Notes: a model not told the origin generated them from the sequence alone. Shown: positions 8,895 through 19,523, numbered from the stretch's first letter. The stretch: 64,000 nucleotides of DNA from CAYFYS01 sp965202905 (GCA_965202905.1 OZ241868.1:3410001-3474000); one strand, 5' to 3'. Made by a program: numbers and translations.

Positions 8895-9740
8895 TTACGG
8901 CTTCCGGTCGCTCGGCGCCGCGCCCTTGCCGGTCCAGTCGGGCGGGTTGGCGGCCTTGATGCGGCGGGCTTCCTTGACCATCTCGCGGACGGCGCCGGCC
9001 ATGGGCATCGACTGACCGAGCCTGTCGGCGACCTCGGAGACGATCTGCATGTCCTTCAGCGCCCAGGTGAAGGTCATGCGGTCCCAATCCTCCATGGTGG
9101 CGGATTTGGCGGACGAGATCAGCAGCGCATCGCGGAGCTTCACCAGGTCCGCGCCGAAGGCCTCGGCGAGACGGCCGGCCTCGATCATGCCAAGGCCCGA
9201 GATCCACATGAGAAAATTGTTCATCGCCTTGCCGAACTGGCCGTGGCCGACCGGGCCCAGATGCGCGATGTCCGAGCAGAAAGTCATGAACACCGGGCGC
9301 GAGCGCTCGACCACCGCATCGCCGCCGCCGACGAGCGCCAGCAGCGCGCCGTCATCGGCCGACCAGCGGCCGCGGCAGATCGGCGCGTCCAGCACGTCGA
9401 TCCCCCTGGCGGCGGCGGCCTCGGCGATCGCGCGCACGGTCTCGGGCGAGGATGTCGAGCAGACCGCGATGCAGGAGCCGGGCGCCAGGGTCTCGACCAG
9501 CCCGCCCCCGCCGGTGGTGACCGCGATGGTTTCGTCATCGAAGCCAACGGCGACGATCGCATAGTCCGAGGCGGCGGCGACCTCGGCCACGGAGCCCGCG
9601 GCCGCGGCGCCCGCTTCCGCCGCCTTGGCGAGCTGTTCGGCGCTGATATCGGTCGCGGTGACCGGGTAGCCTGCCTTGACCAAATGCCTGACCATCGCCA
9701 AGCCCATGCGGCCCGGGCCGATCATGCCGATGCGATCCAT
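8895..9740 (-). CDS. NAD(P)-dependent beta-hydroxyacid dehydrogenase family protein
   Basis: The 281-aa protein belongs to the 3-hydroxyisobutyrate dehydrogenase/tartronate semialdehyde reductase family. It has an N-terminal Rossmann motif GMIGPGRMGLAMVRHL, a substrate-binding segment DAPICRGRWSADDGAL (the usual DAPVSGG is altered here to DAPICRG) and the catalytic Lys in GKAMNNFLMW. It follows the hyuB-like gene by 29 nt and is probably cotranscribed. The substrate cannot be assigned; an acid produced by the neighbouring hydrolase-like enzyme is a possibility only. Confidence 0.85.
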   Translation of the reverse strand: MDRIGMIGPGRMGLAMVRHLVKAGYPVTATDISAEQLAKAAEAGAAAAGSVAEVAAASDYAIVAVGFDDETIAVTTGGGGLVETLAPGSCIAVCSTSSPETVRAIAEAAAARGIDVLDAPICRGRWSADDGALLALVGGGDAVVERSRPVFMTFCSDIAHLGPVGHGQFGKAMNNFLMWISGLGMIEAGRLAEAFGADLVKLRDALLISSAKSATMEDWDRMTFTWALKDMQIVSEVADRLGQSMPMAGAVREMVKEARRIKAANPPDWTGKGAAPSDRKP

Positions 9741-9769
9741 CTGCGTCTCCGTGTCGATGCGCCGCGCCG

Positions 9770-11428
9770 CTAACGGCCGTAGTCGCGTGCAGCGGCTTCT
9801 TCGCTGACATAGCCTTCGGCGATGTCGCGCTCGATCGCGGCCGGTTCGCGCCCGGCCGGCGGGCCGAAGCCCCCGCCGGCCGCGGTCTCGAGCAAAAAGC
9901 GCTCCCCGGCGTTGAGCGCGAACCGGCCCGAGGGCGGCGTCTCCTCCGCATCCCCGCGCCCGTAGCGGATGACGAACCGGCTCGCCTTGCCGTCGCGCCC
10001 GCCGGACAGCCCGCTCGGCGGGTAGCGCGCGCGGTCGTAGCGCCGGATGACGATCGCATCCTGCAACAGCTCGTATTCGCGGCGCAGCGCGAGCCCGCCC
10101 CGAAACGCCCCGGCGCCGCCGGAATCGGCCATCACCTCGAAGCGCGGGATGCGGCAGGGAAACTCCGATTCGATGATCTCGATCGGGGTGATGTGGAGGT
10201 TCGACAGATGTGTCGCCAAGGCCGAGGCGCCGTCATGGCCGGCGCCGCCGCCATAGGCCGAGCCGATGATCTCGTATTGCAGGTTGGCCTGGCCCGGGCG
10301 GCCGCCGCCGAGCCACTGGATCATCACCGCGCCGCTCGAAGCGGCGTTGGCGACTGCCCGGTCGGGCTTGAAGCGGGACAGCGCCTCGAGGATCACGTCG
10401 ACCAGCTTGAGGTTCGCCATCTGGTAGCTCGATACCGGCGCGGGCGGGCTGGCGTTGGTGATGGTCCCGGGCGCGTAGACGAAGCGGGCGACCTCGCGCA
10501 TGCCGTCGTTGAACTGCAATTCGGGGCCGAGGCAGCCGATCAGCGCGTAGAAGCAGCAAGCCTCTACCATCGACGGGCGCAGGTTGACCGGGCCCTTGGC
10601 CTGGCGCCCGGCGCCGCGGAAATCGAAGGTCACCGTATCGCCCGCGACGGTGAGCGTGACCGCGAAGCGGACCGGGCGGTCGAGCTCGACGCCGTCGGAG
10701 TCCATGAACCCCTCGGCAGAGGCCGTGCCGTCGGGCAGCGCCGCGACCGCCGCGCGCAGCTCCGCCGCCGCCCCCGCCTGGATCGCGGCGAACGCCTCGA
10801 TCGCCGTCTCGCCGCCGAACCGGGCCGCGATGTCCTTGATCCGCTCGACACCCATCTGCGTGGCCGCGATCTGGGCCCGCATGTCGCCGCGCACCAGCTC
10901 CGGCTGGCGGCTGTTGGTCAGGATCACCCGTTCGACATCGTCCTTGTAGCCGCCGCCCGCCGCGATCCGGATCGGCGGGATCAGCAGACCTTCGTGGTAG
11001 ATCTCCGTCGCGTTCGCCGAGGTGCTGCCCGGGTTGGCGCCGCCGATGTCTGCCTTGTGGGCGACCGAACCGGAGAAGCCGATCAAAAGGCCTTGGAAGA
11101 AAATCGGCGCGACGAAAGCCATGTCGGAGACATGCGGCAGGCCGCCCTCATAGGGATGGTTGCAGACGAAGACATCGCCGTCGGCGAGCCCGTCGGCGCC
11201 GTAGATCTCGATCACCCGGCCGACCAGATGCTTGTAGACCGGGGCGTGGAAGAACATCGGGGGCGCGACCACCAGCCCGCCGTCGGCGGAGACGATCACG
11301 CAGCTAAAGTCGCGGGACTCGCGGATGATCGTCGAATACCCCGACCGGTAGAAATGGTAGTGCATCTCCTCGACCAGACTTGCGACCTTGTTGCGCAAGA
11401 CCTGGACGGTGATCGGATCGATCGCCAT
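9770..11428 (-). CDS. Hydantoinase B/oxoprolinase (HyuB) family protein
   Basis: The 552-aa protein begins MAIDPITVQVLRNK and shows family hallmarks: SADGGLV, the CNHPYEGGLPHVSDM metal-site region, GFSGSVAHKADIGG and NLRPSMVEACCFYAL. HyuB proteins normally form a complex with an ATP-binding HyuA subunit to open hydantoins, 5-oxoproline or related substrates, or to carboxylate acetone. No HyuA gene is present in this window, so the partner must be encoded elsewhere or the protein works alone. The downstream neighbour is the hydroxyacid dehydrogenase. Confidence 0.88.
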   Translation of the reverse strand: MAIDPITVQVLRNKVASLVEEMHYHFYRSGYSTIIRESRDFSCVIVSADGGLVVAPPMFFHAPVYKHLVGRVIEIYGADGLADGDVFVCNHPYEGGLPHVSDMAFVAPIFFQGLLIGFSGSVAHKADIGGANPGSTSANATEIYHEGLLIPPIRIAAGGGYKDDVERVILTNSRQPELVRGDMRAQIAATQMGVERIKDIAARFGGETAIEAFAAIQAGAAAELRAAVAALPDGTASAEGFMDSDGVELDRPVRFAVTLTVAGDTVTFDFRGAGRQAKGPVNLRPSMVEACCFYALIGCLGPELQFNDGMREVARFVYAPGTITNASPPAPVSSYQMANLKLVDVILEALSRFKPDRAVANAASSGAVMIQWLGGGRPGQANLQYEIIGSAYGGGAGHDGASALATHLSNLHITPIEIIESEFPCRIPRFEVMADSGGAGAFRGGLALRREYELLQDAIVIRRYDRARYPPSGLSGGRDGKASRFVIRYGRGDAEETPPSGRFALNAGERFLLETAAGGGFGPPAGREPAAIERDIAEGYVSEEAAARDYGR

Positions 11429-11560
11429 CGCCCACCCCGGGACTCCCTGGCACGGGTTTTAACAACCGCTCGCCGGCCCCGCCAGCCCCGCCAATCTCGC
11501 CCCGGGGCCGCAGGCTCGGAGTCCGAGGGCCTCCGCCCGCGCCGAAGATGCAGAACCCGG

Positions 11561-12088
11561 TCATTCGACGATGAGTTGCCTGTGGCGGCGGGCAACATCG
11601 TGCCATTTCGCCGGCTCCCACCAGCGCACCGCAAGACCCGACGGGGAGGGCAGGACATGGATCTCGGTGTCGTCGATCCGGCAGTCCTGGAGGCCGTACT
11701 CGAAGGAACCGATGCCGAAGACCGCCTTGAGAAAGACCTGGGCGGGCCGTTTGGCGGTGAAGGCGAGGATCGCCGGCCGGAACGCCTCCACCTTGGCCCG
11801 CAGCGCCCCGGGATCGTCGCCGCGGCCGGACAGGCTCGCATCGGAGCCGGATTCGGTCTTGTTGACGTCAGTCATGCCCAGCCTCAGCGCCGGCAGCGCG
11901 CGGAACTCGCGCGGCGCGAACAGGCGGGGCGTCAGCCCGGTCTCGGCCAGGATCGGCCAGAACTTGTTGCCGGGTCCGGCATAGGGCAGGCCGATTCGTG
12001 CGGAAACCGCGCCGGCCGCGCTGCCGCAGAACAGGGTGAGCACGCCGGGCTCCAGGACATCCGGCAGAATGTGGGATGACGGCGCCAC
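11561..12088 (-). CDS. Mismatch-specific DNA glycosylase-like protein (UDG superfamily)
   Basis: The 175-aa protein has the Mug/TDG-like fold pattern: motif 1 FCGSAAGAVSARIG followed by YAGPGNKFWPIL, then GMTDVNKTESGSD, and motif 2 LPSPSGLAVRWW. Mug/TDG enzymes excise uracil or thymine from G mismatches. In classical Mug the motif is GINPG with an essential Asn; here it reads GSAAG with Ala24 at the Asn position. I recall related GTAAG-type proteins being annotated as mismatch-specific glycosylases, so substrate range and activity are uncertain. It sits between tyrS and hyuB, both on the same strand. Confidence 0.75.
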   Translation of the reverse strand: MAPSSHILPDVLEPGVLTLFCGSAAGAVSARIGLPYAGPGNKFWPILAETGLTPRLFAPREFRALPALRLGMTDVNKTESGSDASLSGRGDDPGALRAKVEAFRPAILAFTAKRPAQVFLKAVFGIGSFEYGLQDCRIDDTEIHVLPSPSGLAVRWWEPAKWHDVARRHRQLIVE

Positions 12089-12187
12089 GGCCGGATACTT
12101 AACGCCGCAGGCGCGCCGGGCTCAATCGCGCGTCGCCCGGCCGGAAGAGCCGGCAGTTGACGGCGGCGAGACCGGGCAGGCGTCGGG

Positions 12188-12224
12188 CGGCCGGGGGATT
12201 CGAATGTCTCGGTTGATCCACTAG
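12188..12224 (-). repeat. 37-bp end fragment of the 134-bp two-hairpin repeat (copy C)
   Basis: Read on the minus strand, this starts with the CTAG that includes the tyrS stop codon (12221-12223). It continues through GTGGATCAACC, GAGACATT, CGAATCCCCC and GGCCG. These 37 bases match the left ends of copies A (16166-16299) and B (36760-36893) apart from the positions where A and B differ from each other. Similarity ends abruptly at 12188, so the rest of the element is missing. Confidence 0.8.
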
Positions 12225-13477
12225 CCAGGCTCGACGATAACGTGCTTCTTCCGGCCGGACGACAGCTTGATCACCCCCCCGGCGGACAGATCGGCCAGCG
12301 AGACCGCCTGCATCTCGTTCGTCAACGGCCGGTCGTTGAGCCGCCCACCGCCGCCGCGGATCAGCCGGCGGGCGTCGCCCCTGGACCCGGCCAGCCCGGC
12401 GCGCTGCAGGATCTCGAAGGCCGGGATGCCGGCGGCAAGCTCGGCGCGCGGCAGCGCGACGCGCGGCAGCGCCTCGCCGAGCGCGCCCTCCTCGAAGGTC
12501 GCCCGCGCGGTCCCGGCCGCCCCGGCGGCCGCTTTTTCGCCGTGGCACAGCGCGGTGCACTCCCGGGCCAGCACCTTCTTGGCCTCGTTGATCTCGGCGT
12601 CCCGCAGCGCCTCCAGCCGGGCGATCTCGCCTTCGGGCAGGGCGGTGAACAGCCGCAGGAACCGCCCGACATCCTCATCGGCGGTGTTGCGCCAGAACTG
12701 CGAGTAGTCGTAAGCGCTCACCCGGTCGGCGTTGAGCCAGATCGCCCCGCCGGCGGTCTTGCCCATCTTCTCCCCGGCCGCGGTGGTGATCAGAGGCGAG
12801 GTCAGCCCGAACAGCCGGACGCCGTCGACCCGGCGGCCGAGCTCAATGCCGGAGACGATGTTGCCCCACTGATCCGAGCCGCCCATCTGGAGCACGCAGG
12901 CGGTCCGGCGGTTGAGCTCCAGGAAGTCGTAGGCCTGGAGAACCATGTAGTTGAACTCCAGGAAGCTCAGCGGCTGCTCGCGCTCGAGCCTGAGCCGGAC
13001 GGACTCGAAGCCCAGCATACGGTTGACCGAGAAGTGCCGACCGTATTCGCGCAGGAACCGGATATAGGCGAGGTCGTCCAGCCACTCCGCGTTGTCGATC
13101 ATCGCCGCGTCGGTCGCTCCGTCGCCGAAGGCGAGGAATTGGGCAAAGACGCGCTTGATGCCGTCCATGTTGCGGGCGATCCGAGCCTCGTCGAGAAGCT
13201 GGCGCGTGTCGTCCTTTCCCGAGGGGTCGCCGATTTTGGTCGTGCCGCCGCCCATCAGCACGATCGGTTTGTGGCCGCATTGCTGCCACCAGCGCAGCAG
13301 CATGATCGGCACGAGCGAGCCGACATGCAGGCTGTCCGCTGTGCAGTCGAAGCCGATATAGCAAACCCGGGGCGGTCCCTCGGCGAGCAGCGCATCGAGC
13401 GCCTGCGCGTCGGTGCATTGATGGACGAAGCCGCGCGCGGCGACGGTGCGCAGAAATTCCGATCGGTGGCCGGTCAT
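12221..13477 (-). CDS. tyrS: Tyrosyl-tRNA synthetase
   Basis: This class I aminoacyl-tRNA synthetase charges tRNA-Tyr. The 418-aa protein carries the HIGH-type signature HVGSL, the tyrosine-binding YMVLQAYDF and GGSDQWGNI segments, and the KMSKS-equivalent KMGKT. A C-terminal S4-like RNA-binding domain contains GDARRLIRGGGGRLN. The stop codon TAG (12221-12223) is the first part of the repeat element copy C. It is the most upstream gene of a minus-strand run that includes the glycosylase and hyuB. Confidence 0.98.
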   Translation of the reverse strand: MTGHRSEFLRTVAARGFVHQCTDAQALDALLAEGPPRVCYIGFDCTADSLHVGSLVPIMLLRWWQQCGHKPIVLMGGGTTKIGDPSGKDDTRQLLDEARIARNMDGIKRVFAQFLAFGDGATDAAMIDNAEWLDDLAYIRFLREYGRHFSVNRMLGFESVRLRLEREQPLSFLEFNYMVLQAYDFLELNRRTACVLQMGGSDQWGNIVSGIELGRRVDGVRLFGLTSPLITTAAGEKMGKTAGGAIWLNADRVSAYDYSQFWRNTADEDVGRFLRLFTALPEGEIARLEALRDAEINEAKKVLARECTALCHGEKAAAGAAGTARATFEEGALGEALPRVALPRAELAAGIPAFEILQRAGLAGSRGDARRLIRGGGGRLNDRPLTNEMQAVSLADLSAGGVIKLSSGRKKHVIVEPG

Positions 13478-13685
13478 GGCCGCTCATTAGCACAGCCCGA
13501 CCGGCCGGGAAAACAGCCGGGGCCGGGGCAACGTCGCCGCCCTCTCTCTACTATCTTGAGACGGCGCAATTCACGTTGTCCGACGGGCCGCCGGTAAGTA
13601 TGATCGGCGCGTGTCGAAGGTGGATCGCTCACAGGCGGCCGACGGCGCGACAGTGCCCAACTCTTGAACTCCGGGAGAGAAAAAC

Positions 13686-13869
13686 ATGCCCAACCAGCGA
13701 GACGCCCTTGTATCCCCCCCCCCCCCAGAATGAGGCGCGGAAACGCTGGACCAGGCCGACAATCCACGAATGGGACGGCATGACAGAGACGGACGCCGCC
13801 GGCGCCGAGACTGGTAAAACCGTTGGCGCAGAAGATGAGAATGCATACAGTCGTTCTGACCCGTCATGA
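13686..13869 (+). pseudogene. Small RiPP-precursor-like ORF, frame broken at a 13-C tract
   Basis: ATG 13686 is preceded by a strong Shine-Dalgarno GGGAGAG (13673-13679). It encodes MPNQRDALVS followed by prolines, then with 13 C residues (13714-13726) it runs into a TGA at 13731. With 12 or 15 C the frame joins a 45-codon stretch ending at TGA 13867-13869. That stretch includes RKRWTRPTIHEWDG, whose W-x2-P-x-I spacing resembles leader peptides bound by PqqD-like RRE domains (lasso and PqqA-type), then an acidic Gly/Ala-rich tail. No maturation enzyme lies nearby. Either length variation at the tract controls expression, or the homopolymer was misread. Confidence 0.5.
13714..13726 (+). repeat. 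Homopolymeric tract of 13 C
   Basis: An uninterrupted run of 13 cytosines lies inside the small ORF that starts at 13686. Runs of this length slip readily during replication and are classic contingency-locus sequences, but they are also a common site of consensus error. The two possibilities give opposite predictions for read-level length distribution. Confidence 0.9.
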
Positions 13870-14228
13870 TGTAAGGCGCAATTCGCGGTTCGCAGGCACG
13901 GGGCAGCCACGGCGGCCGGGCGGGTTCCCGGCGGCGGGTCGCCGGGTTCGATGAGACGGAACCGCCCGAGAGAGCTGCCGGGATACGTCGTGGCGACGCG
14001 GCATCCGCCAACTGTCCCGGCAACGCCGCCTTCCGGCGCCCCAAGACATCCGCAAACGTCCGCATCCTGCGTTCCCGCAACCATGCCGGCCGGATCTTCC
14101 GCTCGCTGCCGCGCCCGGCCTGTCTTCTTGTCTCGTTCGGGGATCGCCGACACAATCGCCAACCTGCATGTTGGGCTCGTTCGACGTCCCGAACCGATTG
14201 GCCGAACCGACTGGGGGAGATCCTGGAC
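13870..14228. other. 359-bp gap upstream of acs, no gene recognised
   Basis: Open frames here lack a plausible ribosome-binding site, and their composition is that of GC-rich chance ORFs. The interval should hold the acs promoter; GGGGGAGATCC just before 14229 supplies the acs ribosome-binding site. No convincing terminator or riboswitch was found by eye. Confidence 0.5.
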
Positions 14229-16165
<1,937 letters not shown>

Positions 16166-16169
<4 letters not shown>

Positions 16170-16299
16170 TGGATCAACCGAGACATTCGAACCCCCCGGC
16201 CGATGATGATCTGGCGACCATAACGCATTCAAATGTCTCGATAAGTTGATCCATCGACATAAAAACCAGTGGTTCGAAGCGAAAGATTCGAACCGCTGG
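16166..16299 (+). repeat. 134-bp two-hairpin repeat, full copy A
   Basis: It begins at CTAG (16166-16169), whose TAG is the acs stop codon. The first half is a large imperfect hairpin: GGATCAAC plus CGAGACATT arms at 16171-16191 pair with 16227-16251, with a 4-base bulge. The second half is a 15-bp hairpin (16266-16280 and 16285-16299) with a GAAA loop and two imperfect positions. The two ends form ~13-bp imperfect terminal inverted repeats of the form CYAGTGGWTCRAA. Copy B at 36760-36893 has the same length and differs at roughly nine positions. It resembles a MITE; no transposase is in the window. Confidence 0.88.
16261..16299 (-). terminator. Intrinsic terminator inside repeat copy A
   Basis: Read on the minus strand, the 15-bp hairpin (16299-16266) is followed directly by GGTTTTTATG. 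The structure lies 85 bp downstream of the oxygenase beta gene (ends 16385) and would terminate that minus-strand transcript before it reaches acs. Confidence 0.65.
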
Positions 16300-16384
16300 G
16301 CCGGAAAGACTCACGAAAAGCTTGCCGCCGCCCGCCCAAAACGCCGCGACTCCTCAACGCCCGGCCCGTCATGAAATATCCGGG

Positions 16385-16861
16385 TCAGAGCGGGATCGCC
16401 AGCAGCGTGTCGACGCTGCGCGAATCGCACACCGCGAGGCGCTCGGCAAATTTGAGGCCGCCGTGGGTTTCGACGATTCGGTCGACATACTGACCGCAGG
16501 CGAAGACGGTCATCTCGCCCGAATGCATGGTGCGGATGACGGTGAAATTGCTGCGCACCCGGTATCCGCCGCCGTCGGCGTCGAGCAGTTCGGCGGGCGT
16601 GATCAGGTGGCGATAGGTGTGGGGCTCGAAGATGTTCGCGATCCGCAGCGCGGCGATGCGGTCCCGCATCATCCCGGCGCCCTGGCAATGGATGAGGCCG
16701 AGCGGCAGGCCGAGTTCCCAGTTCTCGCGGGTGAGGATCCGGTAGAGGCCGTCATCGACGAAGAGCCCGGGCCATTCCTCCAGCCGGTCGTCGTCGATCG
16801 CGTGGATGTAGGTCGTGTGCAACCGCTGGATGCGCGCGAGCAAAGCCTCCGGATCGCTCAC
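16385..16861 (-). CDS. Ring-hydroxylating oxygenase beta subunit (SnoaL-like)
   Basis: Small subunit of a Rieske non-heme iron oxygenase, NTF2/SnoaL-like fold, here ~158 aa. It shows HTTYIHAIDDDRLEEWPGLF and YRVRSNFTVIRTM, typical of the family; the role is mostly structural in the alpha3beta3 hexamer. I chose GTG 16861 because its GTGA overlaps the alpha-subunit stop codon, the usual coupled arrangement. An in-frame GTG at 16882 is an alternative. Electron-transfer partners (ferredoxin, reductase) are not adjacent. Confidence 0.85.
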   Translation of the reverse strand: MSDPEALLARIQRLHTTYIHAIDDDRLEEWPGLFVDDGLYRILTRENWELGLPLGLIHCQGAGMMRDRIAALRIANIFEPHTYRHLITPAELLDADGGGYRVRSNFTVIRTMHSGEMTVFACGQYVDRIVETHGGLKFAERLAVCDSRSVDTLLAIPL

Positions 16862-18084
16862 AGGGCCATGAGCTCCCGCCACGCTTTCCAGAAGCCGCGC
16901 ACCGCCGCCTCGGTCACCCGCGAGGCGCCGGCCGGCTCGATCGCCGCGCCGCCCATGCGCATGAAGCTGCGCTCGCCGGGGTCCGGCTTGGTCGCGGTTT
17001 CGATGAAGCCGCCGACGCAGCCGTCCTCCATCGAGACATAGCCGGCCGGCCCCACCAGGTTGTTGACCTTCAGCCGCAGCGCCTGCAGCGGCGCGTCATC
17101 GTCCTCGAAGCCGAAAACGGTCCACTTGAGCTCGCTCCGGTCGGGGCCGCGCGGCGCCATCTGGCGCAGGGCGAGCGCGTTGAGAATCTGCTGGATCACC
17201 AGGGTCGGGAAGATGGACTGGATGCCGTTGGTGATGCGGTCGCCGAGCTCAAGCCGGTGCTCCATTAGCGCGGGGTCTTCGAGGCTGTACCGGTCCTTGA
17301 GCGAGCGCACAGCTTCGGCGCCCCCGGCCTCGCTGCCGTCGGCGGCGCGCTCGGTGAAGCTCAGATGATGCCAGCCGTTCTCGCTGAGCTTGATGCCGCC
17401 GCCCATTGTGAAGCGCACCACGCCGAAGGTGTTGTGGAAGACATGAAGGAGCTGCGCGTGGTAGCTGTCCTTGGTGTTCTCCATGTAGAGCTTCCAGTTG
17501 TTGGGCAGGATCTGGCTGTGATAGCCCAACACCTTGAGCGGCTTGATCAGGACGCGGTCCATCGCTTCCGTCATCTCAGCGCCTATATAGCGCTCGAAAT
17601 CCGGGGTCTCGGGCGAAAACGTGCCGAATATCAGGCCCTTGCGGACCGTCACCCGGAGGCGCCTGAGGCCGTGCTCGCCCGCCGCGAACCCGTCTTCCAT
17701 GCCGCCCTCGCCGCGCACCCCGCGGATGAACGCGACGCCGGTGAGGTTGCCGGCGAGGTCGTAGGTCCAGTTGTGGTAGACGCAGGTCAGCGCCGGGACG
17801 TTGCCGCGCGGCTTGAAGCAAACCAGCGCGCCCTTATGGGCGCAACGGTTGACCAGGGCGTTGATCCGGCCGTCCTCATCGCGCACGACGACGATCGGGG
17901 TGTCGCCGATCTCCGCGGTCTTGTAGTCGCCCGGCTGCGGGATTTCGGCCTCCAGGCACAGGAAGTGCCACACCGGGCCGCGGAAGATCCGCTGCTGCTC
18001 GCGGGCATAGATCTCGGGATCGGCATAGACCCCGAAGGGCACGCGCGAGACATCGTCGTCCGGCCATTCGAGATGTGTCGCCAC
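16858..18084 (-). CDS. Rieske aromatic ring-hydroxylating oxygenase alpha subunit
   Basis: The catalytic subunit (408 aa) places O2 onto an aromatic ring. The start GTG 18084 follows a good GGGAGA site; longer ATG starts lack one. The N-terminal Rieske domain binds [2Fe-2S] through Cys81/His83 (CAH) and Cys101/His104 (CVYH). The catalytic domain has the bridging Asp206 and iron ligands His209 and His214 in KDSYHAQLLH. The family resembles benzoate/anthranilate/salicylate oxygenases; the substrate is unknown. It is transcribed divergently from the hydrolase-SnoaL gene and near LigAB-type ring-cleavage genes. Confidence 0.92.
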   Translation of the reverse strand: MATHLEWPDDDVSRVPFGVYADPEIYAREQQRIFRGPVWHFLCLEAEIPQPGDYKTAEIGDTPIVVVRDEDGRINALVNRCAHKGALVCFKPRGNVPALTCVYHNWTYDLAGNLTGVAFIRGVRGEGGMEDGFAAGEHGLRRLRVTVRKGLIFGTFSPETPDFERYIGAEMTEAMDRVLIKPLKVLGYHSQILPNNWKLYMENTKDSYHAQLLHVFHNTFGVVRFTMGGGIKLSENGWHHLSFTERAADGSEAGGAEAVRSLKDRYSLEDPALMEHRLELGDRITNGIQSIFPTLVIQQILNALALRQMAPRGPDRSELKWTVFGFEDDDAPLQALRLKVNNLVGPAGYVSMEDGCVGGFIETATKPDPGERSFMRMGGAAIEPAGASRVTEAAVRGFWKAWRELMAL

Positions 18085-18247
18085 GGGCTTTCTCCCTGCG
18101 GCGAGGATAGGCGAATGCGTCGGCCGAAAACAGTGTTCAACCCGACCCGTCCCGGTCGGCGCAAGACCGGGAACAAGCGGCATGGCCTGGGCGGCGGCAG
18201 GGCGATCGGTCATACTCCGCCCGTCGAAGGTTTCGGGAGGTCGCGGC

Positions 18248-19369
18248 ATGGCGGAAAGCGGCGAGACGCGCCGGATCACCCTGGGCGGCCGGTCGGTCGA
18301 TACGTTGTTTTGCGTCCATCGCAGCGGCGGCGGGCCGGGGCTGCTGGTGCTGGGCGACGGCAGCGGGCTCGACGAGGCGCTCCGCGCCCGCACGGCGCTG
18401 TTCGGCGAAGAGGGCTATGCCGCGCTCGGTCTCGACCCCCGCGACGCCGGTGAGGTGGCCGAGGCAGCGGCCGCGCTCCGCGCGCTGCCCCAATGCCGCG
18501 GTGGAATCGGCGCGGTGGGCCACGGCGCGGGCGGCGTCCTGGCCTGCCGGGCGGCGGCCACCGCGGGGTTGGCCACGGTCGTCGCTTTCGATCCGGCCGA
18601 CTTGACCGATTTGGCCGCCACGCCCTGCCCGGTGGTTCTGCAATGCGGCGCCGAGGGGGGCGGCGCGAACCTGCCGGTGCTCGACCGGAACGACGGCTCG
18701 AAGGTCTTCGCATACCCCGACGCCGCGCCCGGTTTCGCCTTGCCGGGCAGGGCCGGGTTCGACAAGCGGATCGACGGGCTCGCCCATTCGCGCAGCCTCG
18801 AAGTGCTGCGCCGCGCCCTCGGGCCGTATTACGACCTTGTCGCGCTGTTCGCGGCCCATGTCCGCCACGAGTTCGAGACCCGCGATGTCGATGCGACCAT
18901 GGCCACGATGATCGACGAGCCCTATGTGAACCACGTCCCGACGCTTGCCGGCGGCGTCGGCCACGACATGCTCAAGCGGTTCTACGCCCACCACTTCGTC
19001 CACCAGAACTCGCGCGAGCGCTCGGGAACGCTGGTCTCGCAGACGCTGGGGCCGGACCGGATTGTCCTGGAGCAGGTCGTCCGGTTCCGCCACGACACGG
19101 TGCTCGACCGCTATTTTCCCGGCATTCCCCCGACCGGGCGGATCGTCGAGCTCGCGACGCTCCTGTTCGTAAAGTTCCGCGGCGACCGGGTCTGCCACGA
19201 GCACATCTACTGGGACCAGGGTTCGGCGCTGAAGCAGATCGGCGTGCTCGACGCGGACGGGCTGCCGATCGCCGGCGCCGAGGCCGCCGCCAAGGTTCTC
19301 GACGAGACCCGGCCGTCCAACGTCTTCATGCAGGAGGCCTGGGCCGCCAGCGAGGACAAGCCCATTTGA
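18248..19369 (+). CDS. Fusion of dienelactone-hydrolase-like and SnoaL-like domains
   Basis: The 373-aa protein starts at ATG 18248 after GGAGG. Residues ~10-200 have an alpha/beta-hydrolase layout like dienelactone hydrolase. Residues ~215-345 form an NTF2/SnoaL-like domain (FETRDVDATMATMIDEPYV, LKRFYAHHF). The nucleophile elbow reads GHGAGG, with Gly93 where Ser or Cys is needed, so the hydrolase domain is probably not catalytic by the usual mechanism. It is divergent from the oxygenase alpha gene and upstream of the TAXI-TRAP genes, which suggests a role in the same aromatic pathway. Confidence 0.75.
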   Translation: MAESGETRRITLGGRSVDTLFCVHRSGGGPGLLVLGDGSGLDEALRARTALFGEEGYAALGLDPRDAGEVAEAAAALRALPQCRGGIGAVGHGAGGVLACRAAATAGLATVVAFDPADLTDLAATPCPVVLQCGAEGGGANLPVLDRNDGSKVFAYPDAAPGFALPGRAGFDKRIDGLAHSRSLEVLRRALGPYYDLVALFAAHVRHEFETRDVDATMATMIDEPYVNHVPTLAGGVGHDMLKRFYAHHFVHQNSRERSGTLVSQTLGPDRIVLEQVVRFRHDTVLDRYFPGIPPTGRIVELATLLFVKFRGDRVCHEHIYWDQGSALKQIGVLDADGLPIAGAEAAAKVLDETRPSNVFMQEAWAASEDKPI

Positions 19370-19523
19370 GCGACCCCGGCCGCGCCGGGCAGCGCAAATT
19401 GCCGGCGGTCTATGACCTTGCCCCAACCCGGGCCGCTGAACGTGCGGATTTGTTCGGACGGCGAAATTTGCTAGGCTCGCACCACGATCAAACACCGCCG
19501 CATGGCGAAATGGAGACCACAGG

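Noticed and set aside
13686..13869. Firm assignment of the small ORF as a lasso peptide precursor
   Set aside because: The putative core lacks an Asp/Glu at the ring-closing distance from a suitable first residue, and no cyclase or protease gene is nearby; only the leader-like spacing supports it.
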